Part shown: piece after piece, positions 1-8,152 of the stretch
Position numbering within the stretch: position 1 is the first letter of the stretch
How the letters are laid out: every line of letters begins with the position of its first letter
From: an uncultured Oscillospiraceae bacterium
GTDB taxonomy: Bacteria > Bacillota > Clostridia > Oscillospirales > Acutalibacteraceae
Direction of reading: 5' to 3'
DNA: 64,000 bases
Assembly (NCBI GenBank): GCA_902492455.1
Contig: CABULH010000016.1
Coordinates: forward strand, 1 to 64,000
The notes under the pieces: generated by a model
Told to the model about the DNA's origin: nothing
Database searches by the model: none
Seen by the model: the letters and a program-made list of their open reading frames with translations, nothing else
Made by a program: the position numbers and the translations under genes

Positions 1-23
1 CTCTTTCGGATCTCTTGCTCCCA

Positions 24-113
24 TTATACCATATCGCTCGTGTAAACACTATTTAGGACAATTTCTTTTCCGGCACCAAGTATTGCTTCTTGGGAAGTTA
101 TTGTTTTACTCAT
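24..113 (-). pseudogene. possible TetR-type regulator N-terminal remnant (29 codons)
   Basis: A short reading frame starts at an ATG (113-111) with a good ribosome site (GGAGG, 8 nt upstream) and stops after 29 codons. The peptide begins MSKTITSQEAILGAGKEIVL, which resembles the first helix of TetR-family repressors, but no helix-turn-helix follows before the stop. It could be the decayed start of a regulator whose body is lost or lies outside the window. The assignment rests on about 20 residues and is weak. Confidence 0.25.
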
Positions 114-444
114 GTTAAACCTCCAGACTGAACAATGTTCATTTTATCAACTCTGATTTTGGTTGTCAAGTAAATTTATATTTAGGAGCCAAGTAAATTA
201 TAGGCAACAGAAAATGTCAGAACATACCTGTGATATGAGTCGATTGTATACCCCAGCCCCAGTTAAAGCTACTTACAATATGGACAGCAAACGAGAAAGG
301 CGTGGATAAGAAATGATTCTAAAATCCACGCCGCAATAGTCGCGAGAAGCCCCCCAAATGCTTTCCTCGCTATCGTTAATGAAGGGTAGGGTAAGCATCA
401 TCCGCGCTACGTGGGGATACCTGCCTTTTACTGGGCAAACCGGT
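114..444. other. intergenic region with a 13-bp palindrome and a small hairpin
   Basis: No gene is seen here. A perfect palindrome TGAACAATGTTCA lies at 129-141, just upstream of the remnant regulator gene, where a TetR-type operator would be expected. A hairpin with a 7-bp stem (CGTGGAT 301-307, ATCCACG 324-330) lies further right, without a T-run. Neither has a proven role. Confidence 0.3.
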
Positions 445-1251
445 TTAAGCTAAATGAATGGTTTCCAAATCATCCGGAATAAAAATATTTCCATTAAAAA
501 ACTTCTTGCTCTCGTTGGTATATAACTCTTTGCGGCAGCCATAGGTGGCTTGCTCAGTATGAAATAAAATTAAGTTTTTTACACCGTTTTGCTCTGCCAG
601 CTCGCTTGCTTCTTTTACCGTGCTGTGGTGATACTGATAGGGTGTGTGAATGTGCCGATGGGCGTATAAGCAAAATGCTTCGCACATCAGCCAATCTGCT
701 CCCTTCACATACTGGGCTGATTCATCATGGAACGGTTCGTCGCCTAAAAAAGTTAACGTATGTCCGCTATCCAGTGTAAGCATAAAGCCGTATTGCATAG
801 ACTTTTCTGAACGGGTATCAAAAAATGTAACAGGGTATTCCATAATGGTCTTTTGCTCACCATCATGTACAGATACAATATGAAGGCGGGTTCCCACAAG
901 TGCTCTTTCTGCTTTGCGTAAAAGCATCCCGCATATTGCGGTGAGTTTTTCTGCGACTATGCGGTTGCAGTAAACATAGCAATTGCCTTGATAATTTCCC
1001 AGCAACATTTGGTAGCAAATCATTCGAATCGCGACTATGATTCCTAATATATGGTCGGTGTGTTCATGAGAAACAATAATATGCCGCAGGTTGCTCCAAT
1101 TTAGGCCGGCTTTTTCAAACTGACGGAGTATGCCATCACCGCCTCCCCCATCCACCAGAATAAAATTTTCATTTCGACGAATAGCAAAATAAGTGTTTTG
1201 GTATTTTGTTACCAGGGCAATCCCTGTTCCCAGCATTGTCAACCTTTCCAT
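445..1251 (-). CDS. MBL-fold metallohydrolase, RNase Z/lactonase-like
   Basis: The 268-residue protein has a metallo-beta-lactamase fold. The zinc motif HxHxDH is at residues 62-67, preceded by a strand ending in VDGGGG, and later LGDE and a C-terminal histidine (LFHTE) supply further ligands. The architecture is closest to RNase Z/arylsulfatase-like MBL proteins, but there is no sign of a tRNA-binding arm. It is the last gene of the minus-strand catabolic operon, so a small-molecule substrate, such as a lactone or ester of the sugar acid handled by the cluster, is more likely than tRNA. That role is inferred from context only. A strong stem-loop separates it from the gene upstream. Confidence 0.7.
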   Translation of the reverse strand: MERLTMLGTGIALVTKYQNTYFAIRRNENFILVDGGGGDGILRQFEKAGLNWSNLRHIIVSHEHTDHILGIIVAIRMICYQMLLGNYQGNCYVYCNRIVAEKLTAICGMLLRKAERALVGTRLHIVSVHDGEQKTIMEYPVTFFDTRSEKSMQYGFMLTLDSGHTLTFLGDEPFHDESAQYVKGADWLMCEAFCLYAHRHIHTPYQYHHSTVKEASELAEQNGVKNLILFHTEQATYGCRKELYTNESKKFFNGNIFIPDDLETIHLA

Positions 1252-1290
1252 CTATAACCCTTTTTATGATTCTCAATTTATTGGTAAATG

Positions 1291-1328
1291 GCCAAATCTC
1301 CGGGGAGCTAGCACCTCGGAGATTTGGC
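1291..1328. terminator. intergenic stem-loop, 12-15 bp stem
   Basis: GCCAAATCTCCG (1291-1302) is the exact reverse complement of CGGAGATTTGGC (1317-1328), and three more pairs extend the stem inward. There is no T-run on either side, so it may be an mRNA-stabilising or processing hairpin between the DUF1097 and MBL genes rather than a classic terminator. Confidence 0.45.
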
Positions 1329-1399
1329 TGAACCTATTGAGTATTCTTATGATACCATCGTTATACGCGGCTTATTAGTTTTCTTTTGCCGTTGCCAGC

Positions 1400-1858
1400 T
1401 CAGCTTGATTCTTTTTTGAACAACTTGTAGAGCAGATTGCCGCCTTTGTCAATCAGCCAGCCCAAAATAGCGCCAACCACAAGGCCAATCAGTGTATCTA
1501 CAAAGTTAAACCCTGATCCAAAGAAACAAGAGCAACCTGCAAACATACCGGGAACAAAGGAAAGGACGCTCCAATTTGCAGAAACGCACATTATGGCTAC
1601 CACAATAAAGATAGAAATACCCAGTGCGAAGGGAATGGGCAGTATGCCAGAAAGGGACACAATCGACCACCCGCCCAGCAGACCAAATATGGTGCTTGTC
1701 ATGGTTTTGATAAAGCCTGTGTTGCCGCCCCCCGCTGCAAATGTGCATGCGCAAGAGATAAATGCAACCCATGTGAGCATACCTACAGCACCGCCAACCT
1801 CGCCTAAAACAGCTGCTAAAAGACCAGCCACAATTCCTGTTGCAAGCAATGCGTTCAT
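1400..1858 (-). CDS. DUF1097 family small integral membrane protein
   Basis: The 152-residue protein is almost entirely hydrophobic, with about five or six glycine-rich membrane spans (AGLLAAVLGEVGGAVG, FGLLGGWSIVSLSG, LVVGAILGWLI) and a short basic tail. Size and pattern match the DUF1097 family (YcdZ-like). Its biochemical function is not known. It sits between the UPF0261 gene and the MBL hydrolase in one operon, so it may carry the substrate or a product of this pathway across the membrane. That is inference; no transporter motif is recognisable. Confidence 0.65.
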   Translation of the reverse strand: MNALLATGIVAGLLAAVLGEVGGAVGMLTWVAFISCACTFAAGGGNTGFIKTMTSTIFGLLGGWSIVSLSGILPIPFALGISIFIVVAIMCVSANWSVLSFVPGMFAGCSCFFGSGFNFVDTLIGLVVGAILGWLIDKGGNLLYKLFKKESS

Positions 1859-1909
1859 CTTTTTCCCCTTTTCAGTAAGTTTTATAAAATAGATTGTTTC
1901 TATTCGCTT

Positions 1910-3289
1910 TTATTTCACAACACCTTTAATGTCACGATACATGCCGGGCTTCCAGCGCTGGTTCAGCATATCGTCCATGCATTTGCAGCACAATTCTGAA
2001 AACTCTTTGTCATTAATGTGCATATCCGCAATGATTAAATCAAGATTGGTATTGGATTTGTCGAACCTCTCTTCCAAAACGCGGCGCATTAGGGTCGCGC
2101 GGCGGCTCCAGCGGGGATCCTTTTCATCTGGTTCCCAAACGGGGCCATCACCGTTTCCTTCTGCCCATCCGCGTTCCTTGGTGCAAATCTCTTCGCGCTG
2201 ATCATAGGCAGACCACCCCTGCATGGGGATGATAAATGCTGTGGGGCCATTGGTTCTGTTCAGCCTTTCAGCTAAGTAGTTGGATAGCTCCTCAATCTCT
2301 TCCAAGGTTGGCACCATGATGGTAACACCCTCGTTGTGAATGTAAGGCAATTTAGTGTCGCGGAATCCCTTGCGCTTGCCTGTTTTAAAGTCATCCAGAT
2401 ACTCTTGGGGAATAGAACTCATGGGGCCGCAAGCCCCCTGATCCAAGCCGCCGGGGCATACGATCTGGGGAATGCCCATATCGCTGGCAGCAGTCACACG
2501 CTCTCCAACCCAAGTATCGGGAACACCGTAGGGACTCTTGTACATGTTATTGGTCAATTCGCCGGTTGTAAGGTCAAAGATTGCGGTAACATCACCGGAA
2601 CGAATCAGGTCTTCCATGGTAGCGCCAGTACCCACCTGGTGAATAATGATGGAGTCCCAGCCTCTGTCCTCCATAAACTTGGTGCAGGCATTGACTGCGG
2701 GAGTGGTGGTTCCATAAGCAGTGATAGCAACAAGAGGCTTGGTTTCTTCAGTTTTAACATCGCCCACCTTAGCCATTGATACGACAGCAGCGGCGGCATT
2801 GGCAACCATTTTACGGGTAACAATGTTGATGCCTTGCTCTGCTGTGGGGTTGACAATATAAATATCTTTATTGCCCAGCCACATGCTTACATCACTGGAG
2901 GCCATGTCGGTCAACATAATTTTGGGAACACCGAAGGGCAGTGCACGCATAACGTAAGTTACTGTCGTAGTACCCACCGAGCCTGCCCATGAAATAACAC
3001 CATCGACCTTGCCCTCATCATACAGCTCCATAATTTTCTTTGCACCTGCAGGGCCAACAATACCAATAGCTTTCGCGCGAGGGGCATCCGAGACTTCTTT
3101 TTCGCTAACCCCTGCGGTTTTCAATACTTCTTCCCGGGTGATGTCAGCCCAATCAGCAGACTGGCCCAAGCTCAGATCCATAACAACGGGATTCCCGCCA
3201 TATACAGCTACTTGGTCCGCGAGAAAACGGATTTCATTAAACTTTGTGTCAAGCATGCCTGTAACAATGATATTAGGTTTCCGATCCAT
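1910..3289 (-). CDS. Tm-1-like ATP-binding protein (UPF0261)
   Basis: The 459-residue protein starts at an ATG behind AGGAGGAAG and matches the UPF0261 family, the bacterial relatives of the N-terminal ATP-binding half of plant Tm-1. Recognisable stretches are the start NIIVTGMLDTKFNEIRFL, the GSVGTT segment near residue 105 and the CPGGLDQGACGP segment near residue 275. In plants this half is fused to a TIM-barrel half; here the second half is the separate gene immediately upstream (29-nt gap), as is usual in bacteria. The bacterial reaction is not established. An ATP-dependent step on a sugar acid would suit the cluster, but that is speculation. Confidence 0.85.
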   Translation of the reverse strand: MDRKPNIIVTGMLDTKFNEIRFLADQVAVYGGNPVVMDLSLGQSADWADITREEVLKTAGVSEKEVSDAPRAKAIGIVGPAGAKKIMELYDEGKVDGVISWAGSVGTTTVTYVMRALPFGVPKIMLTDMASSDVSMWLGNKDIYIVNPTAEQGINIVTRKMVANAAAAVVSMAKVGDVKTEETKPLVAITAYGTTTPAVNACTKFMEDRGWDSIIIHQVGTGATMEDLIRSGDVTAIFDLTTGELTNNMYKSPYGVPDTWVGERVTAASDMGIPQIVCPGGLDQGACGPMSSIPQEYLDDFKTGKRKGFRDTKLPYIHNEGVTIMVPTLEEIEELSNYLAERLNRTNGPTAFIIPMQGWSAYDQREEICTKERGWAEGNGDGPVWEPDEKDPRWSRRATLMRRVLEERFDKSNTNLDLIIADMHINDKEFSELCCKCMDDMLNQRWKPGMYRDIKGVVK

Positions 3290-3318
3290 GATAACTTCCT
3301 CCTGTATAATAATAAGAC

Positions 3319-4152
3319 TTACTGGTAGATCGAGAGGCTTTTAAAGGTCTGGGTTGCCGACAAAACAGCCTTTTCAATGGGCATGCGTTCAGCTGCAGAG
3401 CCGCCAATAAAGCCTTGTGCATTTGTGTGCTTATACACATATTCAACCTGCTCGGGGCCTTCCATCGGGCCGCCATGGGCAAACAGAATAACATTGGGGT
3501 TCACCTTGCGTGCAGCATCAAACATTTGCTGGCACATCTCTGCCACCTCTTCAATGGAATAACTTGTTTTCGCACCGGAAATGCCCCCTTTGGTAGATCC
3601 AAAGTGCGAAGAGATAGCCGATGCGCCGGCCTCTGCAAGAATAGTAGCTTCTTCCGGAGTAAAGGCATAGGCGAGGGTAAACATGTTTTTCTTGTGGGCT
3701 GCGTTGACGAACTCGACCTCTCTGGTCCACCCCATGCCGATATTTTCCATCTGATCCATTACTTCACTGCCATAGATTTTCATCATAAACGGGTTGATAC
3801 CTGAAATGCCGGCTTCCCACAGCATATCCAGATGCTTATCATGGGGCAACAAGGGGTTAGTGGCACCGCTAAGAGATAGAATAGGGGTATCCTTTACGTT
3901 GGCCGTTATTTCAGGGGCCAGTTTAAAGATGATCTCATTGATGTCGCAGTACGGCATCAATGGGGCCAGAGAGCCCTGACCTTTTAACCGCCAATAGCTG
4001 GTTGCAGAGACACAAATCAAGTCAGCGCCTCCTTTTTCCTGTAATTTGGCTGTAAGGCCGCATCCACAGTTAGGCATAAACAGAGGCTTTTTCTCTTTAA
4101 TCTGGGCTTGCAGCCTTTCGATTACCTCTTTTTCGGTGTAACGCTTTGCCAT
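3319..4152 (-). CDS. phosphoenolpyruvate hydrolase family protein (TIM barrel)
   Basis: The 277-residue TIM-barrel protein belongs to the PEP-hydrolase-like family, the counterpart of the C-terminal half of plant Tm-1. Visible family features are PLFMPNCGCGLTAKLQEKGGAD near the start, LSGATNPLLPHDKHLD, the SSHFG segment, and GGPMEGPEQ before the final IGGSAAER. It is co-transcribed with UPF0261. The family name comes from similarity to PEP mutase/isocitrate lyase-type barrels; the true substrate is unknown. Just upstream lies the insertion sequence that separates it from the amidohydrolase and RuBisCO-like genes, which were probably its operon partners before the insertion. Confidence 0.85.
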   Translation of the reverse strand: MAKRYTEKEVIERLQAQIKEKKPLFMPNCGCGLTAKLQEKGGADLICVSATSYWRLKGQGSLAPLMPYCDINEIIFKLAPEITANVKDTPILSLSGATNPLLPHDKHLDMLWEAGISGINPFMMKIYGSEVMDQMENIGMGWTREVEFVNAAHKKNMFTLAYAFTPEEATILAEAGASAISSHFGSTKGGISGAKTSYSIEEVAEMCQQMFDAARKVNPNVILFAHGGPMEGPEQVEYVYKHTNAQGFIGGSAAERMPIEKAVLSATQTFKSLSIYQ

Positions 4153-4172
4153 AGTGTTTCCCTTCCTTTCTT

Positions 4173-4182
4173 AATTTGAATA
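4173..4182 (+). repeat. target-site duplication, left copy (10 bp)
   Basis: AATTTGAATA here is repeated exactly and in the same direction at 5724-5733, flanking the insertion sequence. A 10-bp duplication fits the IS4 family. Confidence 0.75.
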
Positions 4183-4389
4183 CAGCCATGAGCAAAACTC
4201 AAAAAGTGTAGTGATTGCAATGGTTTCCGGCCATGGCTGAAACCGAAAATCACTCATATATTGTAGAAAGCGGAGCCTCTTTTTGGTAAAATTAACTTAC
4301 AGAGAAAATCAACCAGAAAGGGGCTGGCCGCTATCTACCGACAGGAAATCATCCAGGATGTAACGCTGTTTACATCCCAAAGCGCCGCC

Positions 4390-5587
4390 ATGTTCTACGA
4401 CAAGCTTTTTAGCCGTCTGGACTTCACGCTGCCCAGAGCGGTAACCGGGCGGCGAGGCTTTCCCAAAGAAGCCATGGTCTGTGCTTTTATTGTTATGAAA
4501 TGTGATGGCTTCTCACAAATCACAGATTTGGTGGATTATCTGGACAACAATCGGCTCATTGCTCACTATTGTGGCTTCAATATCATGGAGCCTCTGCCGT
4601 CCTACTGGACCTATGACCGTTTTCTACGAAAGCTGAATAACACTGAGTTAAAGTCTATCATGGCGGATCTGGTACGGCAGTTGTATGAGCTGGGTATTGT
4701 GGATGCCTCTTTCATCGGCCTGGACTCTACTCCAGTCATGGCGAACACAAGGCAGAACAATCCAAAATCCTTTGTGAAAGACAAATTCTCCAAAAAGTCG
4801 CATCCGAAATGTGACCCGGACTGCGCCTTGGGTGTCCATTCCGCCTCTAACCAGCACAATGAACGCCGATATGAGTTTTACTGGGGATACAAAAGCCATG
4901 TGCTGGTAGACTGTATCTCCGGGCTGCCTCTATACGAGCTGACCACACCAGCCAACATCATGGATTCCACAGTTGCCGTTGACATCCTCGCCGCAGCCAA
5001 CCAAATCATCCCTTTGCAGGGGTGTTCCTTTCTTGCGGATAAGGGCTACGATGCGAAAATCATCTACAACACCGTGAAATCGGTCTATGATGGGGAAGCT
5101 TTTATCCCCCTCAAAAAAACGCAATTCCAAGAGCAAAGCGCTTCCAGCGGGCAACCTGATCTGTGATGCTGGACTGGCTATGCACAAGGATGGAAAAACA
5201 ACAGACAACGGGCGTACCCGCCAGAAATTTTGCTGCCCATTCCGCCAGTCCAAGCGCGGTGTTTGCCCCTGCAACCACAAGAATTGGAACAATGGGAGGA
5301 AAAACAGGGGCTGTGTCAAATACAGAATCGTTCCCTCAGATTACAGACTTTCTATTGACCGCCATTGTCTCTATTTCAAGAGAACTTACGCTTTGCGTAC
5401 GGAGTGCGAGAGATACAACTCCCGCTTTAAGGCGTCCGGCCAGGAACGGCTATGGGTGCGTAACGGAAATAGTGCGGCAAACCTCAATACCTTGGCCCAC
5501 ATCTCCGCTTTAGCTGTTGCTCTGGCCGCTGTTTTGTCTGGCTCTCACTCCTACCGTGCATCTAAATCTTTTAGGCGGTCTGCTTAA
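4390..5587 (+). pseudogene. IS4-like DDE transposase, frameshifted
   Basis: The first frame (4390-5166) encodes a DUF772-like N-terminal region and the start of the DDE domain (LDSTPVMANTR, YWGYKSHVLVD, LADKGYD). The second frame (from about 5113 to 5587) continues with AGLAMHKDGK and the C-terminal ECERYNSRFK. The shift occurs in a run of seven A at 5113-5119; removing one A joins the frames as PLKKRNSKSK. The reading frame is open upstream of the first ATG to about 4267, so the true start may be a non-ATG codon further left. Insertion IS elements with programmed shifting mostly use -1 slippage, and this would need +1, so a simple indel is more likely. Transposition is probably lost unless slippage restores the frame. 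Confidence 0.8.
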
Positions 5588-5611
5588 CCGATGATCCTAT
5601 ATGAATTTTTC

Positions 5612-5630
5612 GCTCGGTTTTCCTCCGAGC
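5612..5630 (+). terminator. hairpin after the transposase gene
   Basis: GCTCGG (5612-5617) pairs with CCGAGC (5625-5630) across a T-rich 7-nt loop, 25 nt after the transposase stop. The following tract is only moderately T-rich. Confidence 0.35.
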
Positions 5631-5698
5631 TTGGATTTTGTACGCTTTTTCGGCCTACCCGGCGTTTTTCCTTCATTGGCCTGTTCCGATTATCTTAT

Positions 5699-6601
5699 TT
5701 AGAACCAGTTTTGCTCATCCCTAAATTTGAATATGTTGTATTTCTTACAAAACGCTTCAGCATTAAGCTCTAAGATGCCGGAGATATCCTCTGGGTTTGT
5801 GGCCGCAGAACCGCCCATTTTTAATAAAGAATTTAATATCTCTACCGTTTCAGCCTGTCCGTAAAATGGATAATCTGATCCCAAAAACAATGTGTTGGTA
5901 TGCCCGGCCCATACCTTCACTTTTTCCAGCAAATCAGCCATCGGCTTACCGGCATGACTTTTAAGGCGTCCTATATTTGTGCTGATGTCTGCATAAATAT
6001 TTTTGTGCTTGCGTAGCATCATGGCAGTTTCATCATACCAAGTGCGGCCGGCATGCCCTAAAATGATGGGCAAATCAGGAAAATCGCAGGCAATCGCATC
6101 AAACCGTATCGGCTGACCATAGCTGTCTCGAGTGGGGGGCAAACCGATGCCTCCGCAATGGAACAGGATTGGCAATTGATATTCTTGCATTTTCTGATAA
6201 ATTGGGTATAGCTTTGTATCATCGGGATAAAATTGCTGCATATTGTTATGCAACTTTAATCCTTTAAATCCTTCGCTGCCAATCAATTGCTCCAGATAAG
6301 ATAATGCATCCTGCTCCAACGGGTTAATAGTGCAGAATCCTTTTAACCGGTGGGGGAACAATGCTACCTGTTGCTTTATATAATTGTTAAAGCAACAGAG
6401 CTGCTGGTTTGAATACTGTGGGCCAAAGGGAAGTGCCGAAACAATTGCCTTATCAATGCCAGATTGATTCATAGAGGTTATTAAGCCCTCGGCAGTTAAT
6501 TTTTTTATTGCTTCTGGCTTTGCCCTGTTCCCAAAATAGTCTTGCAGATAAACCGGCGTTTTCTCCGGTGGCCAAAGATGGGTATGAACATCTATTCGCA
6601 T
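5699..6601 (-). CDS. amidohydrolase family protein (TIM-barrel, Amidohydro_2), 3' end altered by IS
   Basis: The 300-residue protein is a metal-dependent hydrolase or decarboxylase of the amidohydrolase-2 group. It shows the N-terminal DVHTH, a barrel histidine in LFHCGG, a second in LGHAG, and the GSDYPF aspartate near the C-terminus. Relatives include lactonases of sugar-acid and pyrone pathways. It begins 6 nt after the RuBisCO-like gene stop, so the two are translationally linked. The last eight residues (RDEQNWF and the preceding codon boundary) and the stop are encoded by the end of the insertion sequence, so the native C-terminus is lost. The core fold looks complete and the protein may still work. 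Confidence 0.75.
   Translation of the reverse strand: MRIDVHTHLWPPEKTPVYLQDYFGNRAKPEAIKKLTAEGLITSMNQSGIDKAIVSALPFGPQYSNQQLCCFNNYIKQQVALFPHRLKGFCTINPLEQDALSYLEQLIGSEGFKGLKLHNNMQQFYPDDTKLYPIYQKMQEYQLPILFHCGGIGLPPTRDSYGQPIRFDAIACDFPDLPIILGHAGRTWYDETAMMLRKHKNIYADISTNIGRLKSHAGKPMADLLEKVKVWAGHTNTLFLGSDYPFYGQAETVEILNSLLKMGGSAATNPEDISGILELNAEAFCKKYNIFKFRDEQNWF
5724..5733 (+). repeat. target-site duplication, right copy (10 bp)
   Basis: Exact second copy of AATTTGAATA (first copy 4173-4182). It lies inside the 3' end of the amidohydrolase gene. Confidence 0.75.
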
Positions 6602-6607
6602 CCTGTT

Positions 6608-7885
6608 CTACACCTCCAAAATCCCCCATAAGCTTAAAGCTTGCCTTAATTCAGAATGTTGCTTTGCTGCCTCTTGCAGAGAAATTTCATTGACAACAGC
6701 ATCAATCGCCTGCATCATGGCTTTTGCGCCGGCTGTTGCGCCGCCGGGATGCCCCTGAACCGAACCACCGGGGGCAAGGATAATATCTTTTCCAAGATCG
6801 GTAATAAAGCGTTGTACAAGCCCTGGATGTACGCCTCCCCCCACCGAAGGCATTACAGGCTGTATGCCGCACCATGGCAGTGACAGTGCTTGCGCCGTTT
6901 GTAAATATTTCAAGCGTTGTAAAGGATACCCGCCATAGGGTGTGTTAATCATTACAATATCAGCGCCGCATAGGCGTGGCAGCTTGCCCAGCGCAATCGG
7001 AGAGCTCATACCACTGATGGCCCCTTCATAAAACATACCCGAGCCGGCATAGTGACCCATAACCGGTATATCTACCGTTTGAGCAATGGCCCTGAACATA
7101 CTGTAACCAACTGTTGCAAAGTTTAGCATGAGCATTTCTGCACCCGCATCCACCAGCCGTTTAACATGATCAAGTAGCCTGTCTGCACGTTCGGTGGCAT
7201 TTACTATATAGCGGGTTTTTTGCCCCGTTTGTTCAAATACTTGTCTTGCCGCCTGATTATATGCCTTAACCCGCTCTATGGCCGGGCAGAAAGATGGGTT
7301 CCCCAGCAGTTCATCGTCCTTTATAAAATCTACCCCGCCCAACGCAGTTTGCCGAAAAATATCGGCGCCCACTTGGGGGGAAAATCCAGTACACGGTTTG
7401 ATCATGTTTAAAACCAGCGGTCGGTCTGAAATTCCGGTTAATTCTCTAAGGCCCTTAATGCCAAAGCGCGGCCCGGCAAACTTTTCAAGATAACTTTTGG
7501 GGAACTGCACATCTAAAAGCTTTACCTGTGCAGAAGTAGAGGCGTCGTTACCCAATAATGTTGTCAACACCATGGGCAGACAATCCTCAAAGTTAATGAC
7601 AGGATAGCCAATCTGAATCAGATAAGGAATAAACTCCACTGCTTTGAGAGTGCTTAGTTCCTGAGGAGGCAGCTCTTGAATAGATACTACGCACCCCATA
7701 TGCGTGTCTCTCATTTCTTGGGTAATGCCCGGCACCGGAACCCATGTACCAATGGTCTGCCCCGTTGCCATTGATGCCGCTTTATCTGAAACATCGCAAT
7801 CGGCAGGTAGTTCTATGTAATATGTTGCTAATAAATAATTTTTATCGTGTATCTCTTCATGGATACTGAATAAATTGTTCCCCAC
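6608..7885 (-). CDS. RuBisCO-like protein (form IV, large-subunit family)
   Basis: The 425-residue protein is related to the RuBisCO large subunit. The start chosen is the GTG at 7885, because AGGAGGG lies 6 nt upstream of it; an ATG at 7906 has no clear ribosome site. Numbered from this GTG, it keeps the lysine of the KP motif (K163) and the carbamylation-site motif KDDE (K189, D191, E192), plus GHYAGSG, a GKL lysine near loop 6, and GGVHPG and APGGSVQGHPGG phosphate-binding segments. It is therefore probably an active enolase, isomerase or decarboxylase of the superfamily, not a carbon-fixing RuBisCO. Nearby tetrose-phosphate-type isomerases suggest a role like the 3-oxo-isoapionate-4-phosphate enzymes (OiaC/OiaX) of apionate breakdown; this is inference. 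Confidence 0.85.
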   Translation of the reverse strand: MGNNLFSIHEEIHDKNYLLATYYIELPADCDVSDKAASMATGQTIGTWVPVPGITQEMRDTHMGCVVSIQELPPQELSTLKAVEFIPYLIQIGYPVINFEDCLPMVLTTLLGNDASTSAQVKLLDVQFPKSYLEKFAGPRFGIKGLRELTGISDRPLVLNMIKPCTGFSPQVGADIFRQTALGGVDFIKDDELLGNPSFCPAIERVKAYNQAARQVFEQTGQKTRYIVNATERADRLLDHVKRLVDAGAEMLMLNFATVGYSMFRAIAQTVDIPVMGHYAGSGMFYEGAISGMSSPIALGKLPRLCGADIVMINTPYGGYPLQRLKYLQTAQALSLPWCGIQPVMPSVGGGVHPGLVQRFITDLGKDIILAPGGSVQGHPGGATAGAKAMMQAIDAVVNEISLQEAAKQHSELRQALSLWGILEV

Positions 7886-7936
7886 AAGTGGCCCTCCTGG
7901 ATTCATGTTTTGCTAAAAAGCATTGACTCTAAATAA

Positions 7937-7965
7937 ATAATATCCAACATCTATTTCGATTGCAA
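7937..7965 (-). promoter_or_regulatory. promoter of the RuBisCO-like operon
   Basis: On the minus strand TTGCAA (7965-7960) and TATTAT (7942-7937) are separated by 17 bp. Transcription would start near 7930, about 45 nt before the GTG start. Confidence 0.5.
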
Positions 7966-8035
7966 GATGCTATGAACAATTTCGTGATTGTATCACACTA
8001 TTGTGTTCGATACTGGGTAATTACGACGAATATAT

Positions 8036-8115
8036 CAAACAAATGGATGTTTACTCAAACAATTGTTAACATAATTGTGGGGTTCAGCGAAATTAATGTT
8101 TGTAATTTGTTTAAG
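8036..8115. promoter_or_regulatory. cluster of AAACAA(A/T)T repeats, candidate DeoR operators
   Basis: CAAACAAATG (8036-8045), CAAACAATTG (8056-8065) and, inverted, AATTTGTTTAAG (8104-8115) lie between the divergent RuBisCO-like and deoR-type genes. A related copy, GTAAACAAAT, is at 9109-9118, upstream of the rpiB-like gene. The shared motif at all three transcription units is what a local DeoR-family repressor would need. Confidence 0.4.
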
Positions 8116-8152
8116 TATATGATACAATCTTAATAAACCAACGCGTTGAAGG

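Larger units (their letters stand above)
4183..5723 (+). mobile_element. IS4-like insertion sequence, about 1.54 kb
   Basis: The element is bounded by the direct repeat AATTTGAATA. Its ends form an imperfect inverted repeat: CAGCCATGAGCAAAACT read inward on the left and TAGGGATGAGCAAAACT on the right, sharing a perfect 12-bp core (4188-4199 and 5707-5718). It carries one DDE transposase, broken by a frameshift. A further inverted repeat (AGTGATT 4210-4216 / AATCACT 4248-4254 enclosing GGTTTC/GAAACC) lies inside the left end. The element separates the RuBisCO-like/amidohydrolase genes from the PEP-hydrolase-like gene, and its right end supplies the last codons and stop of the amidohydrolase gene. 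Confidence 0.75.

Noticed and set aside
445..1251. RNase Z as the function of the MBL protein
   Set aside because: The zinc motif is shared, but no tRNA-binding exosite is evident and the gene is the last of a catabolic operon.
4390..5587. Programmed frameshift in the IS transposase
   Set aside because: Joining the frames needs a +1 shift (or loss of one A); known programmed IS shifts are mostly -1. A simple homopolymer indel is the simpler reading, though slippage cannot be excluded.
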